Positions 1 through 6,472 of a stretch of 20,686 nt of DNA are shown here, in pieces. The translations under genes were made by a program, and so were the position numbers. The stretch is from IMG/VR virus record IMGVR_UViG_3300048117_000216, positions 1-20,686 of that record, one strand, 5' to 3'. The DNA comes from a virus. The notes beneath the pieces are model-generated. The model had not been told where the DNA came from. It saw only the letters and a program-made list of their open reading frames with translations, and did no database searches. Each line of letters opens with the position of its first letter. Positions within the stretch are counted from its first letter, which is position 1.

Positions 1-177
1 AATATTAACAATCATTTCAATTGGGTTATCATCAACTACATGTTCTTTTATGAATTTATCTGGGTCACTGTAATCTACATTATGTCTACCAAATAGAATA
101 GGCTCTTCTACATTGCTTATAATCTTTTTACTTAATTCTGATGTAGTACCAAATACCCATGTTTTTGTATCAATCAT
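1..177 (-). CDS. Rossmann-fold SDR/RmlD-like protein, partial (N-terminus only)
   Basis: Only the first 59 codons are in the window; the gene runs off the left edge. The start ATG (177-175) overlaps the stop of the upstream SGNH gene in an ATGA arrangement, so translation is probably coupled. The visible protein begins MIDTKTWVFGTTSELSKK, which looks like a first beta strand followed by a nucleotide-binding glycine/serine loop (G-T-T-S-E-L-S). About 40 residues later comes a D-Y-S-D-P ... P-I-E-M-I-V-N stretch, the layout of the second half of the NAD(P)-binding core in short-chain dehydrogenases and RmlD-type sugar-nucleotide reductases. The catalytic Tyr-x3-Lys would lie outside the window, so activity and substrate are unknown. 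Its position after two SGNH-like genes and a phosphomannomutase-like gene makes a sugar or lipid substrate plausible, as inference only. Confidence 0.55.
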   Translation of the reverse strand, partial: MIDTKTWVFGTTSELSKKIISNVEEPILFGRHNVDYSDPDKFIKEHVVDDNPIEMIVNI

Positions 178-866
178 TTTTTTACAAATCCCGATTCATG
201 GTGCAAAGGTTCAGTATAGTATTCTTTTACAGTATCAGACTTTAATGTATTATGTATATCAAATCCATTATCAAAGTAATCTTTAATATATCCTGCAAGT
301 TCTCTATTCTGTAATTTTGTCATATGACAACTTCTAATATTATTGTCTTCTGTCCAATCAATATGCCATGGCCTATCTGGTGCGCCCAAGTTACTTATAA
401 ATGACAGTTCGAATATATCTAATAATAATAAATTTTCGTGTTTACGAACAACATCATTTCTCATTGCTTTAGCCATCCACTTCCAACTATCAGGATACAT
501 TGCCGTTATGTATTCTTGGTATCTTAGGGCTACTCCATCGTAAGATGTGTCATATGAAGAATAAGTATCGACTGAATTACATATTATTGAACCAGGTACA
601 TCACGACCATTCCATAACATTTCTTTATTAGTTTTTTTATCTACAAAGTGGAGTCTACGTGGTTCTGTAGCAATGAATATAACTTTTGAGTATATACTTA
701 AGTCTTTCTCACAAAGTAATTGATAACTGTAAGGAATTGATGAACCTGAGATTGAAAAGTTCTGATTTTCTTCGTTATATAAATCAGAAAGATATGTGGG
801 CCATCCTACATTTACATGTGAGCCATGACCTTCATATGCAAAACTATCACCAAATATTCCAATCAT
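174..866 (-). CDS. SGNH/GDSL-hydrolase-like protein, copy 1 (230 aa)
   Basis: The N-terminus MIGIFGDSF carries the Gly-Asp-Ser nucleophile block (residues 6-8) after a short beta strand, the hallmark of SGNH/GDSL esterases and acyl-hydrolases. A C-terminal H181 in the context C-H-M-T-K-L-Q-N-R-E-L-A is a candidate for the family's block V histidine. The usual block III G-x-N-D is not visible; the equivalent strand reads V-I-F-I-A-T-E-P-R-R, so the Asn is missing or replaced. This copy is a diverged paralogue of the 242-aa protein encoded just upstream (same start, same T-x-P-x-R element, same IKDYFDNG-DIHN region). No signal peptide is visible, so it probably acts in the cytoplasm or on virion glycans. 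Substrate unknown; deacetylation or acylation of a polysaccharide is one possibility. The start lies 4 nt after the stop of the previous gene. Confidence 0.6.
   Translation of the reverse strand: MIGIFGDSFAYEGHGSHVNVGWPTYLSDLYNEENQNFSISGSSIPYSYQLLCEKDLSIYSKVIFIATEPRRLHFVDKKTNKEMLWNGRDVPGSIICNSVDTYSSYDTSYDGVALRYQEYITAMYPDSWKWMAKAMRNDVVRKHENLLLLDIFELSFISNLGAPDRPWHIDWTEDNNIRSCHMTKLQNRELAGYIKDYFDNGFDIHNTLKSDTVKEYYTEPLHHESGFVKK
251..288. repeat. Direct repeat, copy A, within SGNH copy 1
   Basis: Positions 251-288 match 951-988 at 36 of 38 bases (the two mismatches are at 263 and 264), exactly 700 nt apart. Both encode the conserved I-K-D-Y-F-D-N-G-x-D-I-H-N region of the paired SGNH-like proteins. 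The identity is much higher than in the rest of the two genes, which suggests either strong constraint or local gene conversion. Confidence 0.75.
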
Positions 867-870
867 TTGA

Positions 871-1599
871 CTACCTTCTCAATTTAAGACCAGCATCTTC
901 CATTGATTCTGGTATAGTAAAATATTTATCTGTGTGCCATTTAATCTCATTATGTATATCAATCCCATTATCAAAGTAATCTTTAATAAGAACTGCTAAC
1001 TCTATATTTTGTTGCGTACTAAAATGACACACTCTTCCTAGTTCGGCAGTCTCTATATATTTAGTATGCCATTCTTCACCTTTTGGTGTTGTAAACCAAG
1101 GAGCCATAGGAGTATTTAATCCTAAAGTAGTTATAGTACCTAGTAATTCTACGTCCAATACTAGAGCATTCTTATGCGAGTGTAAAACATCACCTTTTAC
1201 TGCTCTTTTAACGAAGTTCCATGTGTCAGGATAAAATGCAGTTATGTTTTCTTGGTATTCTAATACACGTTTGTCTGATAAGGTTAAGTCTATATTAAAG
1301 TCTTTGTTATGTTGAATCGACCGAGTTACATCACCTTGAAACTGTATTGATTTGTGTTCTGCGTTATTAATAAGAAGTTGTCTAGTTGGATAGGTAACAA
1401 CAAAGACAACCTTTGAATATTTACTTAAATCTTGCTCACAGAATTTTTGATAACTATATGAAATAGATGTAGATGATTCACTAAAATTCTCTATTTCTTC
1501 ATCATACAACTTACCTAAAGCAGATGGCCAGCCTCCTAGATATCCACCTATACTAGTATCAATTTCATCACTAAAACTATCACCAAATATACCAATCAT
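871..1599 (-). CDS. SGNH/GDSL-hydrolase-like protein, copy 2 (242 aa)
   Basis: This is the upstream member of a tandem paralogous pair. It opens MIGIFGDSFSDEID with the Gly-Asp-Ser block at residues 6-8, has a beta strand ending V-V-T-Y-P-T-R (69-73) where SGNH enzymes normally have G-x-N-D, and a late H192 (C-H-F-S-T-Q-Q-N-I-E-L-A) that could be the catalytic histidine. The fold assignment rests on these blocks; the enzymatic activity is less certain because of the missing block III Asn. The start ATG overlaps the stop of the 63-aa gene as ATGA (1596-1599). The two copies share 36 of 38 nucleotides in the segment encoding IKDYFDNG-x-DIHN, while the rest has diverged strongly. Likely role: modification of a carbohydrate or lipid, inferred from family and neighbours only. 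Confidence 0.6.
   Translation of the reverse strand: MIGIFGDSFSDEIDTSIGGYLGGWPSALGKLYDEEIENFSESSTSISYSYQKFCEQDLSKYSKVVFVVTYPTRQLLINNAEHKSIQFQGDVTRSIQHNKDFNIDLTLSDKRVLEYQENITAFYPDTWNFVKRAVKGDVLHSHKNALVLDVELLGTITTLGLNTPMAPWFTTPKGEEWHTKYIETAELGRVCHFSTQQNIELAVLIKDYFDNGIDIHNEIKWHTDKYFTIPESMEDAGLKLRR
951..988. repeat. Direct repeat, copy B, within SGNH copy 2
   Basis: This is the partner of 251-288: 36 of 38 bases are identical, in the same reading frame, encoding the same I-K-D-Y-F-D-N-G segment of the paralogue. It marks the pair as a tandem duplication. Confidence 0.75.
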
Positions 1600-1787
1600 T
1601 TATCAAAGGTTCCACCATCAAAAACTTTAGTTGTTCCTGAGTCTTTATCTTTTAGTTCTAGTAATAGTAAAGCAATATCATTTTGAATATCTATTGCATC
1701 TTTCATTGGCAATACTATCTTGTTATCGCCTCTTAGATTTATACGTTTGATTGTTGCTAGAAAATCTTTTAAACTTTTATAATCCAT
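1596..1787 (-). CDS. Small hypothetical protein (63 aa)
   Basis: I do not recognise this protein. It is a short, charged, helix-prone product (starts MDYKSLKDFLATIKRINLRG) with a Leu-rich segment (I-A-L-L-L-L-E-L, about residues 38-45) that could form an amphipathic helix or a dimer interface. No Cys, signal peptide or membrane segment is seen. The start overlaps the end of the upstream 177-aa gene by 11 nt, and its stop overlaps the start of the SGNH gene as ATGA, so it is translated as part of a tightly coupled operon. The overlaps at both ends and the absence of gaps favour a real gene. Function unknown. Confidence 0.6.
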   Translation of the reverse strand: MDYKSLKDFLATIKRINLRGDNKIVLPMKDAIDIQNDIALLLLELKDKDSGTTKVFDGGTFDK

Positions 1788-2310
1788 CTCGTTTGTTCGC
1801 CAATAATGTTTCAGTTTGCATTTCTGATTTCGTTTTAAAAGGTCCTATGAAATCACATGTATTTAGTGTTTCTAGTTTACCGCCATAAAACCATCGCCAG
1901 TCACTTGGAAATCTTACTCCATAGTATCCAGCGGCATATCTTACTTTGCTTGTCGCACTTTTGGTATAAGTTGGTATTTGTTTGTCTTTTAGTTCAATTG
2001 TTTCAGTATTATATACTACATGTTTAGAAGGATAGCCATCGATATCTGCTGGTGAAGTATTCCATCCACCACGAGGTCCTACTTTGTTTTCATCAACAAT
2101 CTTTACAGTAGTTTCTTTTGCTTCTAGTATCTTTTCACCAAAACGTGAGGTAAGTTCAGACAATGATATATGCTCGTTAGTTGATAGTTCATCGTCTCTC
2201 AAATTCAATTCAAAATCATCAGACGAACAGAAACGTATTGTTCCTATTTTAACTCCTGAATTCTCTACAATCCAAAACTTATCTTTAACTATTTCTTTCG
2301 TATATATCAT
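1777..2310 (-). CDS. Conserved marine T4-like phage hypothetical (177 aa)
   Basis: No enzymatic motif is recognised. The C-terminal third is rich in aromatic residues (A-A-G-Y-Y-G-V-R-F-P-S-D-W-R-W-F-Y-G-G-K, then L-N-T-C-D-F-I-G-P-F-K-T-K-S-E-M). From memory, this pattern of an 'AGYY', a Trp-rich stretch and 'xGPFKT' recurs in a conserved hypothetical family of T4-like cyanophages and related marine myoviruses, but this should be confirmed by a search. The N-terminus (KFWIVENSGVKIGTIRF) looks like a beta hairpin. The start ATG overlaps the HAD stop as ATGA (2307-2310). It may be a small single-domain binding protein; function unknown. Confidence 0.65.
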   Translation of the reverse strand: MIYTKEIVKDKFWIVENSGVKIGTIRFCSSDDFELNLRDDELSTNEHISLSELTSRFGEKILEAKETTVKIVDENKVGPRGGWNTSPADIDGYPSKHVVYNTETIELKDKQIPTYTKSATSKVRYAAGYYGVRFPSDWRWFYGGKLETLNTCDFIGPFKTKSEMQTETLLANKRDGL

Positions 2311-3026
2311 TTAAATCTTTTTAGTATCTTCCAAGTTTCTTTCCAATTCTTTACATTGTGACATTCACTGTACGCATATGGACCATATTCAATTGCTTGT
2401 GCAATGCCATAATCGTTGCCGCCCCATTGTATGTTGTCACCAAAGAATATCAACTTATCTTGGAATGTAAAATCCTTTAATATTTGTGCTTTGTCTTTAC
2501 CCATCTCAATAATATCTAATCCTGTTTCACCTGCAACCTGTGATATTAGACCAAACTTACCAGTAAACTTTTTGTTAAATTCATCAGAAATCTTTTGTCT
2601 TTCATTAGTTGTAGTATCAAACTTAACATACTTCTTTCGTTGTACTCTGTTAGCATTTCTACCAACAACACTAAAGTTTAATAGTCCTGGTCTTGCTTCA
2701 AAATGATTGCCTGTGGCGATATCAAAATCACTACTAATAGATTTCTTTAATAAGAAAGCATACGCATCACGTGGCAGTTCTAAGTTTTTTGAATTCATTA
2801 CGCATATACCATTTTTATATTTGGTATTGCCAGAAGAATTGTATACACATTCTACCTTTTCAAATACTTCTTCACCAACTTGTTCTTCTGTTTTACTTCT
2901 ATCACTTCCTGTAACTAAGTAAACATTATTCCACTTGATGAACTCTAAGAACCATAGTCTAAAGTCTTCATCTATTCTATCTCTACTTGGTGTTAGAGTA
3001 CCATCTACGTCAAATATAAAATGCAT
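2307..3026 (-). CDS. HAD-superfamily phosphatase resembling eukaryotic-type phosphomannomutase (239 aa)
   Basis: HAD motif I is the N-terminal F-D-V-D-G-T (D6 nucleophile, D8 acid/base) and motif II is T-G-S (39-41). The middle contains A-R-P-G-L-L-N-F-S-V-V-G-R-N-A-N (111-126), closely like the cap of PMM2-type phosphomannomutases (R-x-G-x-L-N-x-S-x-x-G-R). The C-terminus has a D-I-x-x-x-G-K-D-K-A block (171-180) and G-D-N-x-x-x-G-G-N-D (196-205), the acidic and Mg-binding motifs of that family. Length (about 240) fits PMM2-type enzymes (about 245). The likely reaction is mannose-6-P/mannose-1-P interconversion or dephosphorylation of a related sugar phosphate in the cytoplasm. It shares base 3026 with the RNase H stop (TAATG coupling). 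With the SGNH pair and the SDR-like gene it could form a sugar-modification cassette; a generic HAD phosphatase with altered specificity is the alternative. Confidence 0.7.
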   Translation of the reverse strand: MHFIFDVDGTLTPSRDRIDEDFRLWFLEFIKWNNVYLVTGSDRSKTEEQVGEEVFEKVECVYNSSGNTKYKNGICVMNSKNLELPRDAYAFLLKKSISSDFDIATGNHFEARPGLLNFSVVGRNANRVQRKKYVKFDTTTNERQKISDEFNKKFTGKFGLISQVAGETGLDIIEMGKDKAQILKDFTFQDKLIFFGDNIQWGGNDYGIAQAIEYGPYAYSECHNVKNWKETWKILKRFK

Positions 3027-4024
3027 TAAGACGGATACGGATTGTTAAGTATTTTAGCAAGTTCGTCAGGTGACTTAGCAAGATTTTGTAAATCATGTAT
3101 GCCACAGAACTTTAAGAAGTTCATACCAACACCAGCATTAGTCTTAGGAATACTATTCTCTGCAATAGTTTCAATAAACTTTACTTTAAGTTCATGTGGT
3201 TGAGCCGTTAAGTCTACCAGTTTAACATTGCGTTCATAGTCTTCACGGACAGTATGTTCTTCACCATTATGGTCAGTCCAGCGTTGTAACATAAAGTTAT
3301 TCCAGTTGAAACCACCAGCATCTTTATCTGCGAATGCTTCTAACATACCAATCTTGTTCTTGGTACCTTTCTTACGACAGCCAGGATATGCTGAAAAGAT
3401 ATTATCTGATGTATCGCCACGGACACATTTCTCAAACAATGCCCACTTCGGGTCTACTTTCTCTTTAATCTCACCAGTCTTCTTCTCTTTGATAGGGGTC
3501 ATATTCTTATCATCTTTAAAGAAACCATCTTTAGTAATGATACGATTTTGTACACCATCATACATAGTTACATTGTCAGTGATAAGTTGAAAGTAATCAC
3601 TATCGCTTGATACGATAATATGATTATCATTTGGATGCGCCTCAATAAACAAAGCAATCATATCGTCTGCTTCTGCTTCTGGATTTCGTAACATAGTTAC
3701 ATTAGTTTTTGTATCTAAAAACTCTACCATGTCTGCATAGGCATCGAACATGATTTGGTCTTCTTCTTGCTCTCTAACACTCTTAGCCATTTGAGCAACT
3801 TTTCTATTCTTCTTATATGGCTCATAGAAGTCTTTACGCCAACTGCGACCTTCTAGGCAGAACACGGCATGGTCTGCATTGAATTTGTTATAACATAGTT
3901 TTACACTACTAAGCATAATGTGGTATGCCATACCGATTTTCATATCAATATTAGCACCACGCATTGCTACGTGTTTGGCTCTGTGATACATATTAAACGA
4001 ATCAACTAAGATATAGGTACTCAT
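3026..4024 (-). CDS. rnh: T4 RNase H-like 5'-3' exonuclease/flap nuclease (332 aa)
   Basis: This is a FEN/T4 RNase H-family nuclease that removes RNA primers and short flaps from lagging-strand fragments. Visible metal-binding acids in family order are D8 (I-L-V-D-S-F-N), E116/E118 with D120-D121 (E-A-E-A-D-D), D141 and D143 (S-S-D-S-D-Y), and D204/D207 (R-G-D-T-S-D-N). A Lys/Arg-rich arch follows (W-R-K-D-F-Y-E-P-Y-K-K-N-R, 62-74). The helix-hairpin-helix-like C-terminal part contains A-Y-P-G-C. T4 RNase H is 305 aa, so the length fits. It is preceded by a GAGG ribosome-binding site and a near-consensus sigma70 promoter at 4057-4085, so it opens an operon that runs to the left edge. A DNA-specific exonuclease is the alternative reading. 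Confidence 0.88.
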   Translation of the reverse strand: MSTYILVDSFNMYHRAKHVAMRGANIDMKIGMAYHIMLSSVKLCYNKFNADHAVFCLEGRSWRKDFYEPYKKNRKVAQMAKSVREQEEDQIMFDAYADMVEFLDTKTNVTMLRNPEAEADDMIALFIEAHPNDNHIIVSSDSDYFQLITDNVTMYDGVQNRIITKDGFFKDDKNMTPIKEKKTGEIKEKVDPKWALFEKCVRGDTSDNIFSAYPGCRKKGTKNKIGMLEAFADKDAGGFNWNNFMLQRWTDHNGEEHTVREDYERNVKLVDLTAQPHELKVKFIETIAENSIPKTNAGVGMNFLKFCGIHDLQNLAKSPDELAKILNNPYPS

Positions 4025-4056
4025 GTATTCCTCACTACTGTATTAAAGTTACTACT

Positions 4057-4085
4057 ATTATAACACAACTTGTTAAAATGGTCAA
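4057..4085 (-). promoter_or_regulatory. Sigma70-type promoter for the RNase H operon
   Basis: On the minus strand TTGACC (4085-4080) and a perfect TATAAT (4062-4057) are separated by exactly 17 nt. It sits in the 63-nt gap between the 161-aa gene stop (4088) and the RNase H start (4024), with GAGG just before the ATG. This is the best sigma70 match in the window. Confidence 0.85.
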
Positions 4086-4087
4086 GT

Positions 4088-4555
4088 TTAATAATATTCT
4101 GAAGTATCCTTGTCAGTTTTGACTTTACTAATGATTAGTCCATCTTTGCTATCAGACATTACGCTTCTTCTAATGCCTTCTTCGTCTTCTAAATCATTTA
4201 GTACAATGTTCTTACATAAATCATTGAACCAATTATCAACGATTTGTTCTTGTTCTAAACCTTCATAGCCATTCTGTGCAAGATATTCTACGAATTGGTC
4301 GTTGAAATCTAACTCAAAGAAACCTTGTCCTGGTTTATCTTTGTCTAATTCCATACCAATAACTCGAACATACTGTTCACCTTTATGTGTAGCCATGTTC
4401 TTGTCGTAAGTATGTTGGTCTGTATGACCATACTTGAAATTGATTTCTTCTAGTGCAATTGCTTGTTCTTTTTCATCGGTGATGCGCCTAGCAATCGCTC
4501 GTTCTTTTTCTTCTGGCGTGCCAAACCATGAATTTGGATTAAGTGTCTTTGCCAT
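4088..4555 (-). CDS. Hypothetical protein (155 aa from the chosen start)
   Basis: I do not recognise the family. The start chosen is the ATG at 4555-4553 (MAKTLNPNSWFGTPEEKERA), because AAGGAG lies about 7 nt upstream. An in-frame ATG six codons earlier (4573) would place that ribosome-binding site inside the coding region. The protein is highly charged: a Glu/Arg/Lys-rich helical N-terminus, then a beta-like segment (E-Q-Y-V-R-V-I-G-M-E-L) and an acidic C-terminal half with the helix I-V-D-N-W-F-N-D-L-C-K-N. No catalytic motif, signal or membrane segment is seen. It is the last gene of the unit with the YdcH-like gene, apt and metK, 21 nt after metK. A small structural or regulatory protein is possible; function unknown. 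Confidence 0.7.
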   Translation of the reverse strand: MAKTLNPNSWFGTPEEKERAIARRITDEKEQAIALEEINFKYGHTDQHTYDKNMATHKGEQYVRVIGMELDKDKPGQGFFELDFNDQFVEYLAQNGYEGLEQEQIVDNWFNDLCKNIVLNDLEDEEGIRRSVMSDSKDGLIISKVKTDKDTSEYY

Positions 4556-4576
4556 AATATTTCTCCTTTTCAATTG

Positions 4577-5659
4577 TTACCATCCTATTTTTTCCCATGG
4601 TACATCTTTGTTGCCAAAGTGTCCGTAGATACAGTTTTCACTATAACCATAAAACTTGAATAAATCAAATCTATCAATGATACCCTTTGGTGTTAGGTCA
4701 ATGTTTTCTTCGATAAACTTTTGAATAGTTCTGTTGTGTCCATTACTATCTATATAGATACTTGTTGGTTCTTTTACACCAATAGCATATGACAATTGAA
4801 TTTGACACCAATCTGCCATATTGTCTGCTACAACATTCTTTGCTAACCACCGTGCCATATAGGCGGCACTTCGGTCGACTTTTGTGGGGTCTTTTCCACT
4901 AAAAGCACCACCACCATGGGGAGCATAGCCACCATAAGTATCAACGATAATCTTACGCCCGGTGAGTCCTGTATCACCATCAGGACCACCAATGACAAAA
5001 TTGCCTGTAGGATTGATATGCCATTTAGTATTGTCATCTATTAAATCTCCCATTACACTATTGACTGCTTCTTTCACTGGTGCTTTAAGACTATGCATAA
5101 AGCCCTGTTTATGTTGTGTACTTACTACAATTTGGTCTGCTCGTTGAACACGACCACCAACATACTGAATACTTACTTGAGACTTAGCATCTGGAAGTAA
5201 GAAATCATATCCATCTAATCTAAGTTCTTTTAGTTTCTTTAGAATTTCATGTGAATAGTAAATTGGTGCTGGTAGCATTGCATCGTTTTCATTAGTTGCA
5301 TAGCCAAACATAATGCCTTGGTCACCTGCACCAAAGTCATCAGTACCTAATCCAATATCACCTGATTGTGAATGTATTTCATTATAGATATTTAAATTAT
5401 CCCAATGAAATCCTTCTTGTTCATAGCCAATTTCTTTAACTTTATCTCGTATAATATCTTTTACATTATCTACGTTAAAGTTCTTTACTTCACCCGCTAC
5501 CGTTACGTGGTTAGTGGTTACAAGTGTTTCGATAGCAACACGAGTAGTTTCATCGCCATTCTTTAGTCCTGCATCAACTAATGCATCACTAATCTGGTCA
5601 GAAACTTTATCTGGATGTCCATCGCTTACACTTTCGCTTGTAAAAATATAGTTGTTCAT
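4577..5659 (-). CDS. metK: S-adenosylmethionine synthetase (360 aa)
   Basis: This enzyme makes S-adenosylmethionine from methionine and ATP. The signatures are clear: T-S-E-S-V-S-D-G-H-P-D-K (residues 7-18; His15 and Asp17 region), G-D-I-G-L-G-T-D-D-F-G-A-G-D-Q-G-I-M-F-G-Y (100-120, the GAGDQG loop), G-G-P-x-G-D-T-G-L-T-G-R-K (224-236) and G-G-G-A-F-S-G-K-D-P-T-K-V-D-R-S-A-A-Y (249-267). At 360 aa it is slightly shorter than bacterial enzymes (about 384 in E. coli), but every catalytic block is present, so it looks functional. An AAAGGG ribosome-binding site precedes the ATG. It lies 15 nt after apt, in a unit headed by a T4-late-type promoter. In the same window a methyltransferase and a radical SAM enzyme would consume its product. 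It is an auxiliary metabolic gene. Confidence 0.96.
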   Translation of the reverse strand: MNNYIFTSESVSDGHPDKVSDQISDALVDAGLKNGDETTRVAIETLVTTNHVTVAGEVKNFNVDNVKDIIRDKVKEIGYEQEGFHWDNLNIYNEIHSQSGDIGLGTDDFGAGDQGIMFGYATNENDAMLPAPIYYSHEILKKLKELRLDGYDFLLPDAKSQVSIQYVGGRVQRADQIVVSTQHKQGFMHSLKAPVKEAVNSVMGDLIDDNTKWHINPTGNFVIGGPDGDTGLTGRKIIVDTYGGYAPHGGGAFSGKDPTKVDRSAAYMARWLAKNVVADNMADWCQIQLSYAIGVKEPTSIYIDSNGHNRTIQKFIEENIDLTPKGIIDRFDLFKFYGYSENCIYGHFGNKDVPWEKIGW

Positions 5660-5674
5660 TTAAACCCTTTTATG

Positions 5675-6226
5675 TTATTGTTCTTGGAGTATAGAGTATA
5701 CATCGTAGCCTTCGTCTCGTAACTTAGCACCACCACCTAAAAACTCTAGTTCCATTATACTTAGTATACTACTAATATCAGCACCAAATCTATCAGTTAA
5801 TGTAATCACAGCACCTAGTGTCCCACCAGTTGCAATAACATCATCTATGACCAGAACTTTGTCACCTCTTTGTATTGCACCTTTCTGTAGATGTAATTCA
5901 TCAGTTCCATATTCTAGTTCATATTGTGTAAAGATAGTTTCACCTGGTAGTTTACCTTTCTTTCTAGCCATAGAAAATGGTATACCAGTTTGTGAACTTA
6001 ATGCACCTGCCATAGGAAAACCACGAGCATCTAGCCCAATGATTTTGTTAAATTGAATATTGTTTTCTTCAATATAGTCTGAAAACAAAGTCATTACATG
6101 TTGAAGACCTTGAGGTGCATTAAATATACTAGCCATATCCTGATAGAGAACACCAGGCCTAGGATGGTCTGGTATTACTCTAATCAAATTTTGAATAGTT
6201 TTTGGTGTAGGTTTTATAATAGTCAC
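5675..6226 (-). CDS. apt: Adenine phosphoribosyltransferase (183 aa)
   Basis: This enzyme converts adenine and PRPP to AMP. The PRPP-binding motif V-L-V-I-D-D-V-I-A-T-G-G-T is at 124-136, G-L-D-A-R-G-F (64-70) replaces the usual G-x-E-A-R-G-F, K-K-G-K-L-P-G-E-T (89-97) is the flexible loop, and Y-E-L-E-Y-G-T-D follows. Its length equals that of the E. coli enzyme. The start is a GTG (6226-6224) overlapping the stop of the upstream gene as GTGA, with AGGA just upstream. Position directly before metK suggests purine salvage tied to S-adenosylmethionine turnover, because methyltransferase and radical SAM by-products release adenine after nucleosidase action. That link is inference. A xanthine or other purine phosphoribosyltransferase is less likely. 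Confidence 0.92.
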   Translation of the reverse strand: MTIIKPTPKTIQNLIRVIPDHPRPGVLYQDMASIFNAPQGLQHVMTLFSDYIEENNIQFNKIIGLDARGFPMAGALSSQTGIPFSMARKKGKLPGETIFTQYELEYGTDELHLQKGAIQRGDKVLVIDDVIATGGTLGAVITLTDRFGADISSILSIMELEFLGGGAKLRDEGYDVYSILQEQ

Positions 6227-6432
6227 AAGTTTCCTGCTAACTCTTCTTCTAGCCGTAGAATTTCTTCTTTTAGATGCAACTTCTTCAACTTAAGTTTAGA
6301 AACTACTAGGTCTTCAGTACGCATATTGTATGCAGTAGTTATACCGTTGTCTAGGTCTCTGTGTTGTTTCTTTAAATATATGAGGCGTGTACGTTTCTTT
6401 TCGTCAACGTCTGGTCTTACGGGTGTAGTCAT
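6223..6432 (-). CDS. YdcH/DUF465-like small coiled-coil protein (69 aa)
   Basis: This is a short, highly charged helical hairpin: after a Pro-containing leader the sequence reads K-K-R-T-R-L-I-Y-L-K-K-Q-H-R-D-L-D (12-28), a short linker, then L-K-L-K-K-L-H-L-K-E-E-I-L-R-L-E-E-E-L (47-65). The H-R-x-L-D and L-K-x-x-K-L-x-L-K-D/E-E-I-x-x-L-E elements are the pattern of the DUF465/YdcH family of small proteins. AGGAG precedes the ATG by about 6 nt. It is the first gene after the late-type promoter at 6462-6470 and overlaps apt by 4 nt. Family function is poorly known; in a phage it may be a virion, scaffold-like or adaptor protein. Confidence 0.65.
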   Translation of the reverse strand: MTTPVRPDVDEKKRTRLIYLKKQHRDLDNGITTAYNMRTEDLVVSKLKLKKLHLKEEILRLEEELAGNL

Positions 6433-6461
6433 TTGCTTCTCCTATATTAGACCTCTCTGAT

Positions 6462-6470
6462 GTATTTATA
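6462..6470 (-). promoter_or_regulatory. T4-type late promoter upstream of the DUF465-apt-metK unit
   Basis: The minus strand reads TATAAATAC, containing the exact T4 late -10 element TATAAATA recognised by the gp55 sigma factor with the clamp and gp33. It lies between the clamp stop (6473) and the next ATG (6432). The predicted start near 6457 gives a leader of about 25 nt that contains AGGAG. Similar GATAAATAC elements occur at 13522-13530 and 19323-19331. Confidence 0.7.
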
Positions 6471-6472
6471 AT

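Noticed and set aside
920-930. Another ATAAATA-type late promoter (minus-strand GATAAATATT) inside SGNH copy 2
   Set aside because: It lies within the end of a coding region, about 60 nt before the next ATG, and lacks the trailing AC shared by the three intergenic elements; in AT-rich DNA a chance match is likely.
4556-4573. Upstream in-frame ATG adding M-K-R-R-N-I to the 155-aa protein
   Set aside because: The AAGGAG ribosome-binding site for the ATG at 4555 lies inside this extension, so the downstream start is favoured.
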